The translations under genes and the position numbers were made by a program. From positions 2,170,001 through 2,234,000 of the forward strand of contig NZ_OZ244925.1 in NCBI RefSeq assembly GCF_965221945.1: a stretch of 64,000 nucleotides of DNA. Reading direction: 5' to 3'. Position 1 is the first letter of the stretch. The number at the start of each line of letters is the position of its first letter. Shown here in pieces: positions 60,924 to 64,000 of the stretch. The notes under the pieces are model-generated. The model worked only from the letters and a program-made list of their open reading frames with translations, was not told the DNA's origin and made no database searches. Source of the stretch: Poriferisodalis sp965221945 (GTDB lineage: Bacteria > Actinomycetota > Acidimicrobiia > Acidimicrobiales > Poriferisodalaceae).

Positions 60924-62930
60924 TCATCGCTGGCCCAGCCCCACTCGCTGCTCGAGTCGTTGGCTGTACTTCGACATAGCGAACGCCACAACCCAATAGA
61001 CAGCCGAGACGAACAGCAGTCCCTCACGTCTAACACCCAGGAACTGCGACTGGTTCGGGACCACCGAGTTGGCCATTCGCAGGAAGTCGAACAGCCCGAT
61101 GATGGCGAGCAGCGACGTCTCCTTGAACGTGGCAATGACCTGTCCTACCAGCGGCGGGATCGACACCCGCAGCGACTGGGGCAGCACGATGAAGCCGGTG
61201 CGCTGCACGGTGGTCAGCCCGACGGCATCGGCCGCCTCGTACTGCCCGCGGCGGATCGACTGCAGCCCTCCGCGCACGTTCTCGGCAAGGTACGCGGCCG
61301 AGAACAAGGTGTAGCCGATGATGGCTGCGGCCAGCTCCGCTAGCTCCATGCCGTCGGGCAGGAACAGCGGTACCACACCGGAGAAGAACAGCAGCAGCGT
61401 GATGAGCGGGACGCCGCGGATCACCTCGATATAGATCGTCGACAGCACCCGGAAGATCGGCAGGCGGGAGGTTCGTGCCAGCGCCAGCAGCACCCCGATC
61501 GGGAACGACAGCATGATCGTCAGCACCGAGACAAGCAATGTGACGCTGAATCCCCCGATGAACATGTTCGTCGGCGTCTCCACAGTCGACGGCGAGTTGA
61601 TGACTGTCGCGCCGTAGAAGACGAGCAGCACAACGAACAACCACGCTCCCACCAGCCTGCGACGCTGGGCGGCAACGCCTGTGAAGTTGGGCGCCAACAG
61701 CCCTGCGACCGCCAGCAGAACGAAACCGATGCGTGCAACCTGCAGCATCGAGTACCAGCCGAAGAACGCCGCAACCCACTGGAACGCGGCCAGCAACAGC
61801 AGGCCCATCGCTGCCAACCGCCCGAACTCGCCGGCGTCGGTCCGCGTCATCCACCACAGCGCCGCCGAGCCCGCTACCCCGAAGGCCAACCCCATCGGCA
61901 GCATGGTCGAAAACACATGGGCGTAGTCGATCTCGGGGTCGCGCATGACGACCCAATAGAGGAAGAACGGGCTCAGCAGCCACAACAGGTTGACCGTTGC
62001 ACGTGTCTTCGCCAAGGATCTGCGTGGCAGCACCGATGCGGCGTCCTCATCGGCGCCGTCGGCATCATCGGCGTCCGCGGCCGCCTGTGACAAGGCGATG
62101 GCGCGGTCGCGTGCGAGTCGCCCAAGGGCAAAACAGCCCACCAACAGCAGCCACATGACTGTCCACGGCAGCCTTGTGCTCATCGCCACGATGCGGCCCG
62201 GCTCAGCGATGAACTCGCCTTCGGTGAATCCGTAGTGACCGTAGCGAACCACCCAGGTGGACGCCACCAGCAGCCCCGGCGCGCCGAAGATGAGCCAGGA
62301 GACCGGGACCTCGGTCGTGCGACGGCGCAGATCATCGAGTGACAGCCACAGGGCCAGACTGATCCCGAACAGCACAAGCGCAAGGACCCACCACACCCAT
62401 CGATCCGCCATTGCGGAGGCGAAGGACTCGCGCACCCGCTCGCCGGCACCGTCGCGCAGCGCCTCGCCCGCTGCATCGGTGAGCACGCTCGGCTCGCGCA
62501 GCACCACGCCAGTCGCGATGAGGGCGGCCCCTGACATCAGCCAGCCCATCAATCGCTTTACGGTCACCCCGCCCCAGCGAGCCCAGATGCCCGCACTCAC
62601 TCCCGCGAGCACCATGATCGTTCCGACCACCACCCAGATGCGCACGTACTGGTGCTCGGGGTAGGCCTGGGTGAACAGGAGACGCAGGTTGGTGCGCACG
62701 GCAATCCAGGAGCGCTCCTCGCTGAACACGAAATTCAACAGGCCGCGGTACGCCAACAGCGCTATGAGGACCGCCAAGACGGTGAGAATCGAATTGCGGG
62801 TGTTGGGGAAGAGGTTCTCGCGGATCCAGCGACCTGGCGGCAGGCTCGGCCGGTCAGGCGGGCTCGTCGCCGGGCCCACCGGCTCGGCCGCCATGACCGT
62901 CAAGGCAGCGGGCTGCATCGGATCGGTCAC
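60924..62930 (-). CDS. Amino acid ABC transporter permease with a long multi-helix N-terminal extension
   Basis: The last ~230 residues of 668 are a standard HisM/AapM-type permease: 'TLLVSVLTIMLSFPIGVLLA', 'YIEVIRGVPLITLLLFFSGV', and the EAA loop 'EAADAVGLTTVQRTGFIVLP'. The first ~430 residues contain roughly eight additional hydrophobic segments ('ILTVLAVLIALLAYRGL', 'WVLALVLFGISLALWLSLDD', 'LWLLSPFFLYWVVM', 'AMGLLLLAAFQWVAAFFGW'). AapM homologues have a shorter N-terminal part and are about 380-400 residues. The extra segment may be a lineage-specific insertion. It probably pairs with the next permease as a heterodimer. Confidence 0.9.
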   Translation of the reverse strand: MTDPMQPAALTVMAAEPVGPATSPPDRPSLPPGRWIRENLFPNTRNSILTVLAVLIALLAYRGLLNFVFSEERSWIAVRTNLRLLFTQAYPEHQYVRIWVVVGTIMVLAGVSAGIWARWGGVTVKRLMGWLMSGAALIATGVVLREPSVLTDAAGEALRDGAGERVRESFASAMADRWVWWVLALVLFGISLALWLSLDDLRRRTTEVPVSWLIFGAPGLLVASTWVVRYGHYGFTEGEFIAEPGRIVAMSTRLPWTVMWLLLVGCFALGRLARDRAIALSQAAADADDADGADEDAASVLPRRSLAKTRATVNLLWLLSPFFLYWVVMRDPEIDYAHVFSTMLPMGLAFGVAGSAALWWMTRTDAGEFGRLAAMGLLLLAAFQWVAAFFGWYSMLQVARIGFVLLAVAGLLAPNFTGVAAQRRRLVGAWLFVVLLVFYGATVINSPSTVETPTNMFIGGFSVTLLVSVLTIMLSFPIGVLLALARTSRLPIFRVLSTIYIEVIRGVPLITLLLFFSGVVPLFLPDGMELAELAAAIIGYTLFSAAYLAENVRGGLQSIRRGQYEAADAVGLTTVQRTGFIVLPQSLRVSIPPLVGQVIATFKETSLLAIIGLFDFLRMANSVVPNQSQFLGVRREGLLFVSAVYWVVAFAMSKYSQRLEQRVGLGQR

Positions 62931-62931
62931 C

Positions 62932-64000
62932 TCAGCGCTCCACGATCCGCAGCCGGATGTTGAAGAAGTTGACGACCGCGGAGATCGTCAGCGAGCACGC
63001 CAGGTAGAACAGCATCCACACCGCCATGACCTGCAGCGTCTTGCCGGTCTGGTTGTAGACGGTCTGGCCGATCTGGACGAGGTCGCTGTAGCCCACGGCG
63101 ATTGCCAGCGATGTGTTCTTGGTGAGGTTCAGGTACTGATTGCCCACCGGGGGCAGGATCACCCGCAGCGCCTGGGGCAAGATCACCTGCCGCAACGCCG
63201 TCGAGCGTCGCAGACCCAGTGCTTGTGCGGCTTCGCTCTGGCCCTTGGGCACTGCCAGGATGCCGCCGCGCACGATCTCTGCAATAAACGCTGCCGTGTA
63301 GAAGACCACACCGAAGTAGACGGCCGCGAAACCGATGGGCAGGTTCAGACCGGCGGGTCCGTAGTTGGCAAAATTGCCTGGCTGCACGATGTCGGGCCGG
63401 AGTGCATCGATGGGCGGACCGGTTCGGCCGTTTCCGAACTTGTCGGCGAGCACGCCGAGGCCATCGGACGATGAGTTGACGACCCAACTTGACAGTCCAG
63501 GCCACAGAACTGCGACGACGAACACGACAATCGCCGCGGCCACAACGGCGAAGATCATGCGGAACCAGTCGTCGTCGGTCAGACGCGTGAGGCCTGCCGG
63601 AGTTCGGCGCCGAGCCAGAAAGCGGCGTATCCACCACACCGCCACAGCAATGGCAGCGACTGCAGCGACGAGTTGCACAACTCCTTGCGGGATGGCTCCG
63701 ACCGCATCGGCCAGACCGCCCACGATGTTCCCCAACCAGCCGAAGATGGGATGCACCCACCAGCCCACGATGGCGAAGACAGCAACGATTCCGGTGGCCC
63801 ACGCGCCAGCGTTTGTCTGCGCGCCGGTCATCTCCCGCTTGGTTGCAAGCCGCCGGAATACGAAGTGGGCGATCACCGCGCCGATCATCAAGATGACGGC
63901 CCACTGGTAGAAGCCATCCGCGACGAAGACGCGCGGGATCGACAGGCCCTTGTTCGACAGGTGCACCCAACCGGGAATCGGCCCCATCCCGAAGGTGACA
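62932..64000 (-). CDS. Amino acid ABC transporter permease, AapQ-like (5' end outside the window)
   Basis: The open frame continues past the right edge, and the visible 'FGMGPIPGWVHLSNKG' lies in the middle of the N-terminal part of AapQ homologues, so the start is probably outside. The permease core near the end has 'YTAAFIAEIVRGGILAVPKG' and the EAA loop 'EAAQALGLRRSTALRQVILP', then 'PPVGNQYLNLTKNTSLAIAV'. The N-terminal half has about four hydrophobic segments. It is followed after one base by the second permease. Confidence 0.9.
   Translation of the reverse strand, partial: VTFGMGPIPGWVHLSNKGLSIPRVFVADGFYQWAVILMIGAVIAHFVFRRLATKREMTGAQTNAGAWATGIVAVFAIVGWWVHPIFGWLGNIVGGLADAVGAIPQGVVQLVAAVAAIAVAVWWIRRFLARRRTPAGLTRLTDDDWFRMIFAVVAAAIVVFVVAVLWPGLSSWVVNSSSDGLGVLADKFGNGRTGPPIDALRPDIVQPGNFANYGPAGLNLPIGFAAVYFGVVFYTAAFIAEIVRGGILAVPKGQSEAAQALGLRRSTALRQVILPQALRVILPPVGNQYLNLTKNTSLAIAVGYSDLVQIGQTVYNQTGKTLQVMAVWMLFYLACSLTISAVVNFFNIRLRIVER

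Noticed and set aside
62927..63970. 347-residue Arg-rich minus-strand ORF overlapping the last permease
   Set aside because: It is a frame-shifted reading of the permease with composition typical of shadows; the permease frame has the EAA loop.

Overview
The window is GC-rich bacterial DNA with densely packed genes, many GTG/TTG starts and many 1-8 bp gene overlaps. The long minus-strand run of translation, isoprenoid and cell-cycle genes (ribF-truB-rbfA-infB-nusA-rimP-ispG-rseP-dxr-cdsA-frr-pyrH-tsf-rpsB, then xerC-dprA-comM-yraN-rplS-trmD-rimM-khpA-rpsP-ffh-ftsY-smc-mutM-rnc-acpP-plsX-rpmF-yceD-coaD) points to an actinobacterium. Several small zinc-ribbon proteins, a GTP-type PEP carboxykinase and large secreted Calx-beta-like and fibronectin-III proteins make the class Acidimicrobiia (possibly a marine or host-associated lineage) my best guess. 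That is an inference from family knowledge, not a database result. I found no rRNA, tRNA or CRISPR array.

Layout. 1-5723 is accessory: a giant Calx-beta-like repeat protein, cut by the left window edge and interrupted by an IS3-type element (about 3528-5094), followed by a repeat-rich stretch with gene debris. 5724-22380 is the first core block on the minus strand: ribosome biogenesis and initiation factors, MEP-pathway enzymes ispG and dxr, site-2 protease, CDP-DAG synthase, and frr-pyrH-tsf-rpsB, with a LytM-like secreted protein upstream. 22524-27476 holds DNA-processing genes (xerC, dprA, comM, yraN), a plus-strand pair of small proteins, and rplS. 27576-40860 holds trmD-rimM-khpA-rpsP, the SRP pair ffh/ftsY, smc, a degenerate Fpg-family gene, rnc, the fatty-acid/phospholipid genes acpP and plsX, rpmF, a DUF177 protein, a coiled-coil protein and coaD. 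41007-48296 has a small zinc-ribbon gene divergent from rsmD, then recG and a FakA/DhaL-type gene on the minus strand, then a cold-shock-like protein and pckG on the plus strand. 48345-64000 is mixed: a small membrane protein, a DUF4145-like protein, an AMACR/CaiB-family enzyme, a decayed metal-receptor gene, a UvrD-family helicase, a secreted fibronectin-III protein, xth, ettA, a HAD hydrolase, a small zinc protein, and a polar amino-acid ABC transporter (ATPase and two permeases, the second cut by the right edge).

Most of the window is ordinary housekeeping. The unusual material lies at gene junctions and in the accessory genes. Short tandem repeats with different periods (11, 13, 14, 24, 26 and 33 bp) sit at many gene boundaries. 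A dispersed repeat of up to 65 bp occurs three times, once inside the 5' end of rimM. A 15-base C tract lies just upstream of the likely start of the secreted fibronectin-III protein, a layout typical of phase variation. Two core-locus proteins, the Fpg-family glycosylase beside smc/rnc and the LytM-domain protein upstream of rpsB, have lost the residues expected for catalysis. A 25-bp hairpin and further TCGCGC-type half-sites fill the divergent promoter at 59634-59766.
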